From Podocnemis expansa (Eukaryota; Chordata; Testudines; Podocnemididae), in the NCBI GenBank assembly GCA_007922195.1, contig ML682059.1:16061326-16125325 (forward strand): a stretch of DNA of 64,000 bases. Direction: 5' to 3'. This document shows, in pieces, positions 37,164-47,342 of this stretch. A program made the translations under genes and the position numbers. Below the pieces are notes generated by a model, which was not told the origin of the DNA, made no database searches, and was given only the letters and a program-made list of their open reading frames with translations. Position 1 is the stretch's first letter. Every line of letters starts with the position of its first letter.

Positions 37164-37467
37164 GGGCTAGGCTATACTGTCAGTGGCACCTCTAACAGCA
37201 TAGCATTGATAATGCAAATTTGGTTCAATGTCTGTAAAGACGCACTCAGTCGAATGCAGAATTAGATGGAGGTTGATCTGTTAAGACCCACCTGACAAGT
37301 AATGTAGAGCTGACTCGGTAGAAAGGCATTTCCTGTTGACTCAGTGCTGTAGGGACTCTGAAGTGAGTAGGTGTTAGGTGGTTGAAGGGAGATACGCAAA
37401 TATGTAAAATAACTTGCGTTTCTCCCTTCAACTGCCACTGAAATCTACTCACAGTGTAGACCAGTCC
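37164..37467. mobile_element. Older MITE with TTA target duplication
   Basis: Left end GGGCTAGGCTATACTGTCAG and right end CACAGTGTAGACCAGTCC are imperfect inverted copies, flanked by TTA at 37161-37163 and 37468-37470. CAGTGGCA near the left is inverted as TGCCACTG near 37433. It is a different subfamily from the TTTCGAAATAA elements. Confidence 0.75.
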
Positions 37468-38509
37468 TTAGAACAGTCATAATTAATGTCAGATCTTTTC
37501 CTGCCAGAAGAAGAGCGTGCTGCATTTTCTAGCTATCCCTACAGAATAGATATAGCAGTGTCAATGGAGTCACCTCACCATCCCTCTAATTTGCTACTTA
37601 TTTATTCTGGTGGATCCTCTTCTAGAACAAACATTAATTTATAGTACACACCCATTGAATCCTAGACCTCTCTGAGGAAACTGTTTGTGAAGGAGTCACA
37701 CAAGGAATGATTGTCTTTTACAACGCGTGCATTTCTCTTCCTGCTTCTGGATCTTAATTCCCCTACAGCAATCACATACAGGAGGCCACTGAATATATGT
37801 TTACTCCGAAAATTAAAAAAAAAAAAAATAAATAAAAATTAAAATTAAAAAAAAAAAAGACAGGTCTCACTCAGGCTTGTGGAATTAGGTTGTGAGGCTC
37901 TTTAATGACAAAGTGTCTGGGCTCTGTGCAAGGTGTGATGAGGTAGGAGGATCCCAAAGCCTGGGCTGGAATGCTTACACCTTAACAGTCACACAGTCTG
38001 AACCCTATCAGTCCAAGTCAACTGACATGGGCCAGCCATAGGTGTCTAACTGCAGTGTAGACATGAGTAGGGAGATACTACTTGATAATTGTTTGGTCAT
38101 TTTCAAATGGAAAGAAATTTTGGTCATGGGAAACTTCAGTTGTGCACAAGTCTTGGTAAGTTTTAAAGGTGAATGTAAATTATTTTATTTTATTTTATTT
38201 TATAAAAATAATTTAGGTTCCCACATTAGGCAATTAAAATCTTAGGTCAAATTCTCTGCTGCCATAACTATGTTTCAGTGAAACCTGATCAACACTTGAA
38301 AATCAGGACACTTATTTAACTATTTAAATGTGGATTTAAGAGTCTAATTTCATATACTAGTTTTCAAAGTCTTGGCCATTGTTTGAGCAACCATAGAACA
38401 GAATGAAGTTTAATGTCTTAGAACATTTGACAAAGGAGATAACACAACAAATTAGAACTGAAAGCAAAATGAGCGTTCCCGAAGTAATAAGGAGAAGGAA
38501 TGGTTATTC
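37468..38509. other. Unannotated DNA with A-rich and (TTTTA)n tracts
   Basis: An A-rich tract at 37809-37859 and (TTTTA)n at 38182-38205. No gene is recognised. Confidence 0.45.
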
Positions 38510-39525
38510 ACCTAAAGCAGTGGTTCCCAACTGGTGTGCCATGGCACACTGGTGTGCAGCGGGAACTCCTGTGGTATGCTGCAAGAATCTCCCCAGCCGG
38601 AGCCACAGCCGCTGGAGTCTGAGCCGCGGGTAGAAGCACCATGTGGCCCTGGCTGGTGGGTTCTCTGGAGCCGCAGGTGGAAGTCCCATGTGGCTCCAGC
38701 TGGGGGTTTCCCAGAGCTATGGACAGCAGCCCCATGCAGCCCTGGCCTGGTGGGGGTGGTGGGGAGTTCCCCAAGCTGGAGCCAAGGGCAATGCACTGTT
38801 CCCTTTAAGGTGCACATGCAGCACACCACATTCTCCAGCAGCACATGGGGCAGAGGTTCGGCGGCTGAGGTCCAAGTGGCCAGCAAGCAAAGAGGCACTG
38901 TCAGCTCCCAAAGTCCGTGGTGAATGTTGCCTCTGAGCCCGAGCCTCTCGGGGCAGTGCCAGACTGCAAAAGAAAAGAAGAAAGCCCCGTTGCCATGAGA
39001 GGCTCGGGCTTGCAGACAGCGCTCGCGATGGGGCTTTGGGAGGTGACGGTGCATCCTCACCAGCCGGCCGCTCAGATCTCAGAGACTGAGCTGAGCACAG
39101 CAGTGACTGCAGGGCTTCCTAGGCACTGGCAGGTGTGCAGCTGGGGAAGAGGTACAGCCTGCCATCTGCTTTCTTTTCTCTTTATTTCTCTTTGGCTACG
39201 TCTACACAGTACTTTTATTTCAAAATAACAAGTATTATTTCAAAATAAAAGAAAGTAGGTCTACATGATGTTTTCTTATTTTGAAAGGATGGATCCCATC
39301 CTTTTGAAATAAGAAGCACTGTTTTGAAACAGGTTAAACCCCAATTGTTTCAAAACGGCCATTATTTCAAAACGGTTGTTTTAAAATAACGCCAATTAGA
39401 TGTGTTATTTTGAAATAACCGTTATTTCAAAATAATGCGTTTTGACCTTCTTTCCATGGTGCACAGCACCCACAGGAAAAAGGAAGTGCTCTGCCCCGTC
39501 AGCGTGCTGACAGACCTCTGCAGGC

Positions 39526-41012
39526 ATGTCAGCACATGGGGCAGGAGTTGGTGAGGGCAGACGGTGTGGCCCTGTGTGGACAAATGAGGATGTCCAGCTG
39601 CTCCTCTCCATCTGGAGCAGGCCAGAGATCCTTGCCAGGTTCCAGGCTATCCACAGGAACCGGGGCAGTGTATGCTGCTATAGCGGCGGAGTTGTCCGCC
39701 CAGGGCCAGGTGCACAGCACCGAACATGTGCAGTCCAAAATCAAAGACCTGAGGCAGGACCACACATGCACCAGGGACATGCGTGATCCCCAGGGGCCAG
39801 GTACCACTGCTACCTGCTCCTTTTTTTGAGGAGCTGCACGCCTTCCTGGGGTGTGAGCCCTGTGGCCTGCCTGCCCAGGCCATGGACACCGGGCCCCGCC
39901 CTAGCACATCCTCAGGCCCTGAGGAACCGGCCAGCAGTCTGGAAGTGTCCCTGGACATTGGGGGGCCTGCAGATCAGCCACCACCACCACCAGAGGCTGA
40001 CGCAGGGAGCCCGGAGATGATCACCCCTGGCCAGGGCAGTGTCAGTGAGCAGGAGGAGGAGCAGCCGGCTGCAATGACAACCCCGGGGGACTCAGAGACA
40101 GAGGAGGGGACATCCCGGTGGACATCCAGAGCCCCTGTTGGTGAGTCTCCATGCCACATATGAGCAAGCAGGCCTAGCTCTGCCCAGGTCACGGGCAGCG
40201 ACAGGGTCCGGCACAGGGACAGGCAGGGCACAGGACCAGGGCGGGGGGGTCAGAGGCCCCCCTGGACACTGGTGCCCAGGAGACGTGTGGCACCAGGGTG
40301 ACAGGCCCCTGCGTGCCTGAGTTTGGTTAACACTGGATGGGTGTGACAGATGCAGCTTCATCTTGGGCAGGGTGCACAGCCTGCAGAGCAGACCACTGGG
40401 AAGTGGCCTTGGGAGACTCCCCAGAGCAACTCTTCTGGGTGAGTCCAGCTCACATGTTGGCACCACTAGGCCCTGCGTCCCTCTGGGGCAATGTCCCACA
40501 GGACCCAAGTCTAGATTCCTGCTGATAGTGAGGGCGGAGTTGTGTGCTGTACACAAGCTGCACACAGGCAAGGCCAGCAGGCAGCAGACTTTAACCCTGT
40601 TTGATGCTTCCCTCCAGCAGTTCATGCCACAGGGAGCCAGCGGGCGTGGAGCCCAACCGGCAGCCCCAGATCAAGAAGGAGGAGGAGGAGGGGCCCCTGG
40701 ATGCACAGCGAAGTCCTCACCAGCCTGGAGGACTTGGGGGAGTGGGCCAAGGCATCTGCCCAGGCCTGGGGGCAACAACAGGCTGCCCGGCAAGATGCCG
40801 CCCTCCAGCTGCTCTGCCAGGGGGCCACCGCCGACGACCGCCTGGTGGCTGCGTTTGAACACCAGGCTGTGGCCATGGAATGCCAGGCTGTGGCCATGGA
40901 CCAGCTTGGGACAGCAGTGGAGGATGCAGCCGCCAGTCTGTGCCGCATCACCAATAACACTGGCCCACTGGCAGCTGGCAGAGCACCACCACAGCACGGG
41001 GCTCCACGGTGA
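39526..41012 (+). pseudogene. Harbinger Myb/SANT-like DNA-binding protein gene
   Basis: The first frame reads GPVWTNEDVQLLLSIW and then FQAIHRNR. After a one-base shift near 39665 it continues VYAAIAAELSAQG and VQSKIKDLRQDH. Together these make the trihelix Myb/SANT-like domain that in PIF/Harbinger elements binds subterminal DNA and helps import the nuclease. A second shift near 39825 leads to FFEELHAFLGCEP and an acidic/proline-rich stretch. A splice donor GTGAGT at 40141 and an acceptor CCCTCCAGCAG ending at 40620 suggest one intron. The C-terminal frame 40701-41012 contains the repeated unit AVAME/AVAMD. The start ATG follows TGCAGGC at 39526. At least two frameshifts disable it. Confidence 0.8.
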
Positions 41013-41124
41013 CCCCGGAGCCAGGGTGGTCCTAGGCAGGGCCATGCCAGACCCTCCTCCCAGTGACCCCCATCTCCAAGTTGCCTCCCTGAGCCCAGTG
41101 ACCCCTACCCCCCTGTTCTTTGAA

Positions 41125-41171
41125 AATAAAAATGTTAAAACATGTTATTGGTGTGTGTGTTGTACTTTATT
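41125..41171. terminator. Back-to-back poly(A) signals of the two Harbinger genes
   Basis: AATAAA at 41125-41130 on the plus strand serves the Myb-like gene. TTTATT at 41166-41171 is AATAAA for the minus-strand nuclease gene. The GT-rich stretch between them could be the downstream element for the first. The same arrangement recurs at 63750-63796. Confidence 0.75.
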
Positions 41172-41261
41172 GGTGGTGCTGCAACAGTTCGGGTGGATGG
41201 GTGGGGGCTGTCTGTGGTAGAAGGGAGAAAAGAGTGGTGTGTGGTGGGGCAGGCCTGGCCT

Positions 41262-42508
41262 TCAGAGGTCCTCCTCAGTGGCAAAGCTGTCCATGAGTGC
41301 CTCACGGACGGTGATGGCCCTTCTGGAGGCCCGCTCCCGTGGAGGCACAGGTGTGGGCTGCTCATCCTGGCGCCCGATGATCTGGGCCTTGGCCTCCCAG
41401 GCAGCTGCAATGGGCTCGCCCCGCATTTCACAAAAATTATGCAGCGCCAGGCAAATTCTGATGACCTGGGTTGCTGTCTCCTCTCCAAGGTGGAGGCAGG
41501 TCAGGAGGCACCTCCTGCGGGCCTTCAGCTGTCCAAAAGCCCACTCAGTCACTTGGTGGCAGTGGTTCAGATGCCGGTTAAAAAGCTGGCAGCAAGGATT
41601 GAGGGGCTTTATGTAGGAGCGCATCAGCCACAGGTGGAGGGCATAGGCCTCATCTGCCATGATGAGGACGGGCACCTCTACTCCCCCAACATTGATGTTA
41701 TGCGGGGGGAAGAAGGTGCCCACCTCCATGCCCTGGTACAGCGATGAGTTCCGGAGAACACGGACATCATGCGCCCTCCCTGGCCAACCCACATAGCAGT
41801 TTTGGAAGACCCCCTGCTGGTCCACAAGGGCCTGCAGAATGATAGAATGGTAGCCCTTCCTGTTGTAGTACTCTGCCACTTGGTGGTCCAGGGCCCTCAC
41901 GGGGATGTGCGTGGCATCCAGGATCCCCATGCAGTTCAGGAATCCCAGGGTCGCCATACTGTCCATGGTAGCCTGCAGCTCCCCCGTGTGACAAGGCGCT
42001 GCAGCAGGACTCTGTTAATGGCCCTGGTGACTTGGCTCAGGATGACGCTGATGGTGGCCCTGCCAACTCTGAACAGGTGGGCCACAGACCTGTAGGACTC
42101 CGGGCTGGCCATCTTCCATATGGCTATGGCCACTCTTTTGTTCACAGGGATGGCCAGACGCATGAGGGTGTCCCTGCGATGCAGCAGTGGGGTCAGTTCT
42201 GATACCAGCTGGTCAAAGCTGGACCTGGCAATCAAGAAATTGCACCTCCACTGGTCATCATCCCAGGTTTGGAGCACTACCTGCTCCCACCAATCTGTGC
42301 TAGTCTCCTGGGCCCAGACCCGGCAAGACACAGAAAGGGGCAGGGGAACTAGGGCAGCTCTGAGGCCCAGGATGCTGGCAGTCTGTGGCACACCTTGATC
42401 AGCATCAGGGTCCCTGAACAGCGTGTCCCCCACAAGGAGCATGCTCTGCAGATGTGCAGTGTGCCTACTGGTCACACAATGAAGGTTAGGCAGCCGGGCA
42501 GCGTCCAT
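41262..42508 (-). pseudogene. PIF/Harbinger DDE nuclease, single frameshift
   Basis: The likely start is the ATG at 42508-42506 (MDAARLPNLH), downstream of a CCAAT/TATA pair. The N-terminal part (AIWKMASPESYRSVAHLFRVG, then ISVILSQVTRAI) is the helix-turn-helix-like region of the family. A one-base deletion near 41985, visible against element 2, shifts the frame. The remaining 234 codons from 41966 carry the catalytic core: Asp in GILDATHIPV (41918-41916), Asp105 in LIMADEAY and Glu141 in VTEWAFGQLK. The stop at 41262 gives about 415 codons, usual for this family. The product would cut at the inverted repeats. Only one lesion is visible, so the copy looks fairly young. Confidence 0.92.
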
Positions 42509-42568
42509 CTCTGTTGCTTGCAGAGTTCTGCTAGCCAGAATGGACAGAGAAGTGAGGTCGGGGCCAGC

Positions 42569-42582
42569 TTTTATAGGATTGG
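42569..42582 (-). promoter_or_regulatory. CCAAT and TATA boxes of the nuclease gene
   Basis: On the minus strand CCAAT (42582-42578) is followed two bases later by TATAAAA (42575-42569), about 60 bases before the ATG at 42508. The same arrangement occurs in element 2. Confidence 0.7.
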
Positions 42583-42832
42583 CTACCAACATGGCCGCCA
42601 ACATGGCCCAGAGAGGCGGCCATGCTGCCACACCTCCCATGGTGCCCTGCCCCTGAAGTGAAATAGCAAATCCACTGTGTGGACATGCTATTTCGTTTCC
42701 AGCTTTCCCCCTTATTTAGCCTATATTTTTTGTTATTTTGATTCCGGTTATTTCGAAATAATGTTCTTATTTCAAAATAACTTATTTCAAAATAAGTTAT
42801 TTTGAAATAATGGGCTGCGTGTAGACATAGCC

Positions 42833-43313
42833 TTCTTTCCTTCTCTCTTTCCTTTCTTTCTCTCCTTTCTTGTTTCCTTTCTTCTTTCTTTCTTTTCCTT
42901 CTTTCTCTTTTTCTTTTTTCTTTCTTTTTTCTCTTTCTCTTCCTTCCTTCGCTTTCTCTTCCTTCCCACTTTCACTTCTCACTTCCCTTTCTTCTTTTTC
43001 CTTTTTATCTTCCTTCCTTTCTTGTTTCCTTCCTTCTCTCTTTTTCCCTCTTTTTTGTTTCTGTTCCTTCCTTCCCTCTCTCTTCTCACTTCCCTTCATT
43101 CTTTCTTTTTCTTTTCTTTCTCTTCCTTCCTTTCTTGTTTCCTTCCTACTTTCTTTTTTCTTTCTTCTTTTCTTTCTCTCTTTTCCTTCCTGTTCTCTTT
43201 TTCCTTTTTTCTTTCTCTTCCTTCCTTCCTCTTTTCTCTTTCTTCTCTCTTCCCTTGCTTCTTTCTTTTTCTTTCTTTCTCATCCTCCTTCTTTCTTTCC
43301 TTCTCTTCATTAA
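42833..43313. repeat. Polypyrimidine (CTTT)n tract
   Basis: Nearly 480 bases of almost pure C and T on the plus strand. The pyrimidine-rich left flank of Harbinger element 1 (39167-39193) is probably the other side of the same tract, split by the insertion. Long frames across it are artefacts. Confidence 0.95.
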
Positions 43314-43510
43314 AAAAATAAAACTTTAAAAATATTTTAATTAAAAAGCTTTCTAAAAATTAAACCTCAAATAAAAATGCACACAAATTCAATTAATTAA
43401 ATCCAATTAATTAATTCTATTTACAATAAACACATTTTAAAAGTCATTTTAATAAACACACTTTAAAGCATAGGCCTATTTTAATATTTAATTAACATTT
43501 TAAAACATAG

Positions 43511-43800
43511 GTCTATTTTGTACAAAAGAAGCAAGGAGTCTTGTGGCACTTAAAGACTAAGATTTATTGATTGCATGAGCTTTTGTGGGAGAAAATGCCA
43601 CTTCATCAGATGCTTTGAAGATGGGAAAACTTACAGAATGGGATGAAAATAAATGCAAGGGAGTGTAAGACATGGGATCAGGTCATACAGTAACAGCAAA
43701 TCAGAGTAGTTGTTAAGATTCAAACACTGTGAAACAGCATGTAGGGTGAAGTCAAATCACCTGTTGTAATGTGAAAAGAAGCCATTGTCAATGGGACTAT
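43511..43800 (-). mobile_element. PLE 3' tail fragment, copy D
   Basis: AAGCAAGGAGTCTTGTGGCA, ATTGCATGAGCTTTTGTGGG, CACTTCATCAGATGCTTTGA and AGTAACAGCAAATCAGAGTA match the complementary tail in copies C and 56 kb. It sits inside the hAT element. Confidence 0.88.
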
Positions 43801-44458
43801 AGGGAACATTGGTGCCACGGCTCATGGATATTCATAAATTAATTAGAATATTCATAAATTTATCATGGTGGTGTGCCACGGCATAACTGAAGGGTGTGCC
43901 AGAGCAGAGAAAAGGTTGGGAACCACTCCCTAGAGCAATAACTGAAGTCTTTTAATATTTGTGTCCTTCTGGATGCTCTGCTTCAGGTGCACCTGCACCT
44001 TTTGCCTTTGATCAGAGATATTATGGTAGCAGTTTCCATTCAGGCCATGCACATGCGACGCACATCCTTGTGCCCTGAACTGAATATGCGTGGGACTGCA
44101 CAGGTAAATCTCCTCAGGTCTTCTTCCACCACAAGGTCTCCCAAGGGAGCCAAGGAAGAAGGATGGCATGTAGCGAAGCAGCCACAGGAGGACTCATTTA
44201 AAAGAAATCCAGCTGCAAAATAAGGCCACTCACTTTGCCTTCTTCTTCAATTAATTTCTCTGTGGGTGCTCCACTTCAGGTGATTCCCAGGCTGTACTTC
44301 CAATGAGACAAGAGGTTTGGAGCAGAGTCAAATACAGATGAGGGAACTTCATTGCCTTCAATGGCATCTGATCTAACTGTGCACACCAATGCACAATGAT
44401 TAGAAAAATGTATGTGCAGATGACCAAGTTGCAACTCTACAGATCTCTGTGAATGATA

Positions 44459-44759
44459 GGGTGTGTTCACACAGAGGTTGTTTCAAAATAAGAAATGCCA
44501 CGTTTTGAAACAACGTAAACCCCATTTGGTGACAAAACACTGTTGTTTTGAAACGATTGTTTCAAAACAATACCATTGGAACATGTTATTTCGAAATGAC
44601 AGTGACTCGTTTTGAAATAACTGTTGTCCGAACTTGCTATTTCACTTTGAGCTTTTTTCCTTAATTCGAATTAACTTATTTTGAAATAACACATTATTTC
44701 GATACAAGTTGTTTCGAAACAACTTATATCGAAATAACCCCCTGTGTTTGAACGTAGCC
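44459..44759. mobile_element. PIF/Harbinger-type MITE (TSD ATA)
   Basis: Ends GGGTGTGTTCACACAG and GTTTGAACGTAGCC, flanked by ATA at 44456-44458 and 44760-44762. TTGTTTCGAAACAA and TTAATTCGAATTAA palindromes fill it. It lies in the recombinase part of the DIRS element, 34 bases from the next MITE. Confidence 0.9.
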
Positions 44760-44793
44760 ATAATGTCCTTAAGAAAGGTTACAGACACTTATA

Positions 44794-45802
44794 GGGTGTG
44801 TCCACATGAGAGTTTTATTTTGAAACAACAGCCGTTGTTTTAAAATAAAACTTGCCATGTCCACATGATGTTTTTTTTATCTCAAAATAAGGAGCTTCCT
44901 TATTTCAAAATAAGGAAAGTAATTTTGATATAATAAAACCTAGTATTATATTGAAATTACCGGTTATTTTGAAACTGTGATTTCGAGATATATGCCTGGC
45001 ATATTGATATAACAAGTGACCTTCACCCTAGGATGCATAGCACCCTGGGAGGAAGGTCCACCCCCCCCCCCATCCCCCCTCCCGCGGGAGCCCCCGCACA
45101 CAANNNNNNNNNNNNNNNNNNNNNNNNNNNNNNNNNNNNNNNNNNNNNNNNNNNNNNNNNNNNNNNNNNNNNNNNNNNNNNNNNNNNNNNNNNNNNNNNN
45201 NNNATCTGGGAGGCTGCAGCCCCCGTGGGGTGCCTGGAACCACCGCGACTCCAGCCACCCCACAGGGGCTGTAGCCTCCCAGAGCCGGTGGCGGGGTGAG
45301 CCCTGGTGGCTCCGGCCACCCTGCGGGGGTTGTAGCCCCCCAGAGCTGGCCGGGAGCAGGGATCCCTTGATCGATCCCACACAGGCAGGGAAGCAGTCAG
45401 GGGGGACCTTCTCCCAGCCGGCTTTTGCCGGGGGGGAGTGGCTCCCCAAGCCGCTTGCCCCACCATGGGTGTGGTGGGGCAAGCAGAGAGATAGGGGGAC
45501 CCCCAGGCTCATGGCAAGCCCTTGCCCCCCCCCCCCCGTGGCTTTTTCCCTTGCCTGGCTCTCCAGGTGAGAACCAGGCAAGGGACTGGGTGGCAACATG
45601 GCCGCCAGGGAGCCATGTTGGCACACCTCCCAGGGTGCCCCTCTCCCCAATCGAAATAGCAAGTCCTGTCTGGACTTGCTATTTCAATTTGTTATTTTTC
45701 CTTAATTAGATTTAAATTAAATTGAATTAAATGTTTTATTTTGATTTTGCTTATTCCAAAATTATCTTATTTTGAAATAAGCAGTCAGGTGTGGACATAG
45801 CC
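44794..45802. mobile_element. Non-autonomous Harbinger derivative with GC-rich core (TSD ATA)
   Basis: Ends GGGTGTGTCCACATGAG and GGTGTGGACATAGCC, flanked by ATA at 44791-44793 and 45803-45805. Its right side (GTGGCAACATGGCC, CACACCTCCCAGGGTGCCC, then a hairpin at 45654-45684) matches the nuclease-gene side of the large Harbinger elements. It is therefore an internal-deletion relative of them. The core includes a 100-N gap. Confidence 0.9.
45104..45203. other. Assembly gap (100 N)
   Basis: Unresolved bases in the GC-rich core. A run of exactly 100 is often a placeholder for an unknown length. Confidence 1.
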
Positions 45803-47342
45803 ATAGTGCTCTTGTGGAACATGCTGTTACCCTTGAAAGTGGTTGGATGTTGATTCAGAACTTAGTGCATCTGGAGACCCTCCTTAATATCTTCTGTTTC
45901 AAAATTACTAACCCCTTGTTTCTGTTCACAATAGATACTTTTAGATTAGGAGATCTTGAGAACGGTTTGGCCTTATGTAGGCGGAGAGCTAATGCCCTTA
46001 TAACATCTAGGATATGGAATGTGGTTTCCTGATTATTCTGTGGCAGTTTAGAAAGAAAAGGCTTTGTGGCAGCCTTCTGCCATGGTATTCTGAACTCCTG
46101 AAACATAAGCTGAGATGACTATCTAGTTGGCTATACACCAGTTCCAGAACTCTGTCACGTAGGCATAGAGAGATGGGGAATGTGCCCCTCCCTGATGTTT
46201 GACATAATGCAGGCACGCCACATTTTCCATCACTAACTTTATTGACTTCAATCTAATTAGTAGCAGAAAATGTAGGCAAGTGTTTTAGACCGCTTTGAAC
46301 TGAAAAAGATTGATGTGGTGGAGATTGTCCTGCAGTACCCATTTACAGTGCACCTTATGAGGTCCCAGATGAGTCCCTGAATCCAAAAATGACGTGGCTA
46401 ATGGCATCACTATGGTAGTAGAGTTCTGAACAGCCAGTTTTGGTGGAGACCTTCCACCAGTCAAGTTACTGTGTAACTTATGGGGGAACAGAAACTAACA
46501 TGCCTACACTGCTTAATTGATGGTAAAGCATTCAAGCCATCCTTGAAGGTGTAATCTGGCATGATCACTACAAAGGCATTAGCTAATGCGAAAAGTCTTT
46601 TGGAAGGGTGGTATGCTGTCCCTGTTACTGCATCTGGGGGAGCTCCCTTGTACTCTAGACATTATATTTGAGTCATAACATACTTCTTGAGGTTGATTTG
46701 AAGGCCGTGGGTTGTGAAACAGAGAACGTGCTATCTTTACTGCAGTCAGCCTTGCCACATACTGCTGTCAAATCTGTTCATGTTCAACTGATTATCCAGA
46801 TATGGGAAAATATTTGTACATAAATAACATAGGTGGGAGGCAACTACCACCAGAATCTTTGATTATGCCTTGAGGCAAATGATAGACTGAAAGGAAGCAC
46901 TCAATTAGTAATATCAATTGTTGATTAGAAGACAAAAACAATCCTCTTGTGTCAATAACAAATGGGACATGAAAATAGGTGAATGGAACATGAAAATCTT
47001 GTAAGTCAAGAGTCATGAACCTGTCTCCTAAATCTAATGAAGAAATTATTGCTGCCAGGGTCATCATCATCAGAAAATAGAAAATTGGAAAGAAAATATT
47101 AAGAAGAATATATTACTAAGAGGTGTCACTTCCTTATCTGTCCTTGATTCTTGCTCAACAAAAATTTCTTTTGGCATAGGTGGGAGTAGGGGAAATTGAG
47201 GAGAATGGGCCCTTCACTGTTCCCTCCATTAAAACATTAATGATAGCGTGTCCATGGGTCCCAGCAAGCCCACTCAGGCAGAGTGGAAGAAGAATGTCAT
47301 GGAGCAAGGCAGCCATCTGTTTTCTTGCCAAGTGGTTGTCAT

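Larger units (their letters stand above)
39194..42832. mobile_element. PIF/Harbinger element 1 with both genes
   Basis: Ends GGCTACGTCTACACAGT and CGTGTAGACATAGCC, with TTATTTCAAAATAA palindromes in both subterminal regions. It carries a Myb-like gene on the plus strand (39526-41012) and a DDE nuclease gene on the minus strand (41262-42508), converging on the middle. That two-gene content is typical of PIF/Harbinger. The flanks TTT and TTC do not give a clean duplication because the insertion lies in a pyrimidine-rich tract. A candidate autonomous parent of the MITEs here, now frameshifted. Confidence 0.9.
38518..43927. mobile_element. hAT element expanded by nested insertions
   Basis: The left end CAGTGGTTCCCAACTGGTGT and right end GTTGGGAACCACT are homologous to both ends of the uninterrupted copy at 52983-54141; the right side shares CATGAATATTCAT-like and GGTGGTGTGCC words. 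Flanking octamers ACCTAAAG (38510-38517) and CCCTAGAG (43928-43935) match at six of eight. Inside are a PIF/Harbinger element (39194-42832), a polypyrimidine tract and a PLE tail, so only the outermost parts are hAT sequence. Confidence 0.7.
44270..47070 (-). pseudogene. DIRS reverse transcriptase - RNase H - tyrosine recombinase
   Basis: RT: SLDLGDRFMTLDLQD (about 46990-47040), then after a frame change ILVVVASHL and the catalytic motif YLDN (46802-46791). RNase H: GLQINLKK (near 46700), PSKRLFALAN (near 46590), and YVSGVQNTMAEG (near 46100), which matches the end of the DIRS RNase H domain. Recombinase: DVIRALALRLHKAKPF (45960-46005) with NRNKGLVILKQK, then beyond two MITEs VATWSSAHTFF (near 44400-44430), close to the active-site region of the family. 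Multiple stops, shifts and about 1.3 kb of inserted DNA make it non-functional. Readable only in pieces. Confidence 0.7.

Noticed and set aside
42787..43329. Long frames on both strands (60-147 codons)
   Set aside because: They are Ser/Phe/Leu-rich or Lys/Glu/Arg-rich translations of the polypyrimidine tract; low complexity, no domain.
44964..45662. Frames up to 232 codons
   Set aside because: They cross the 100-N gap and the GC-rich core of a non-autonomous Harbinger element.
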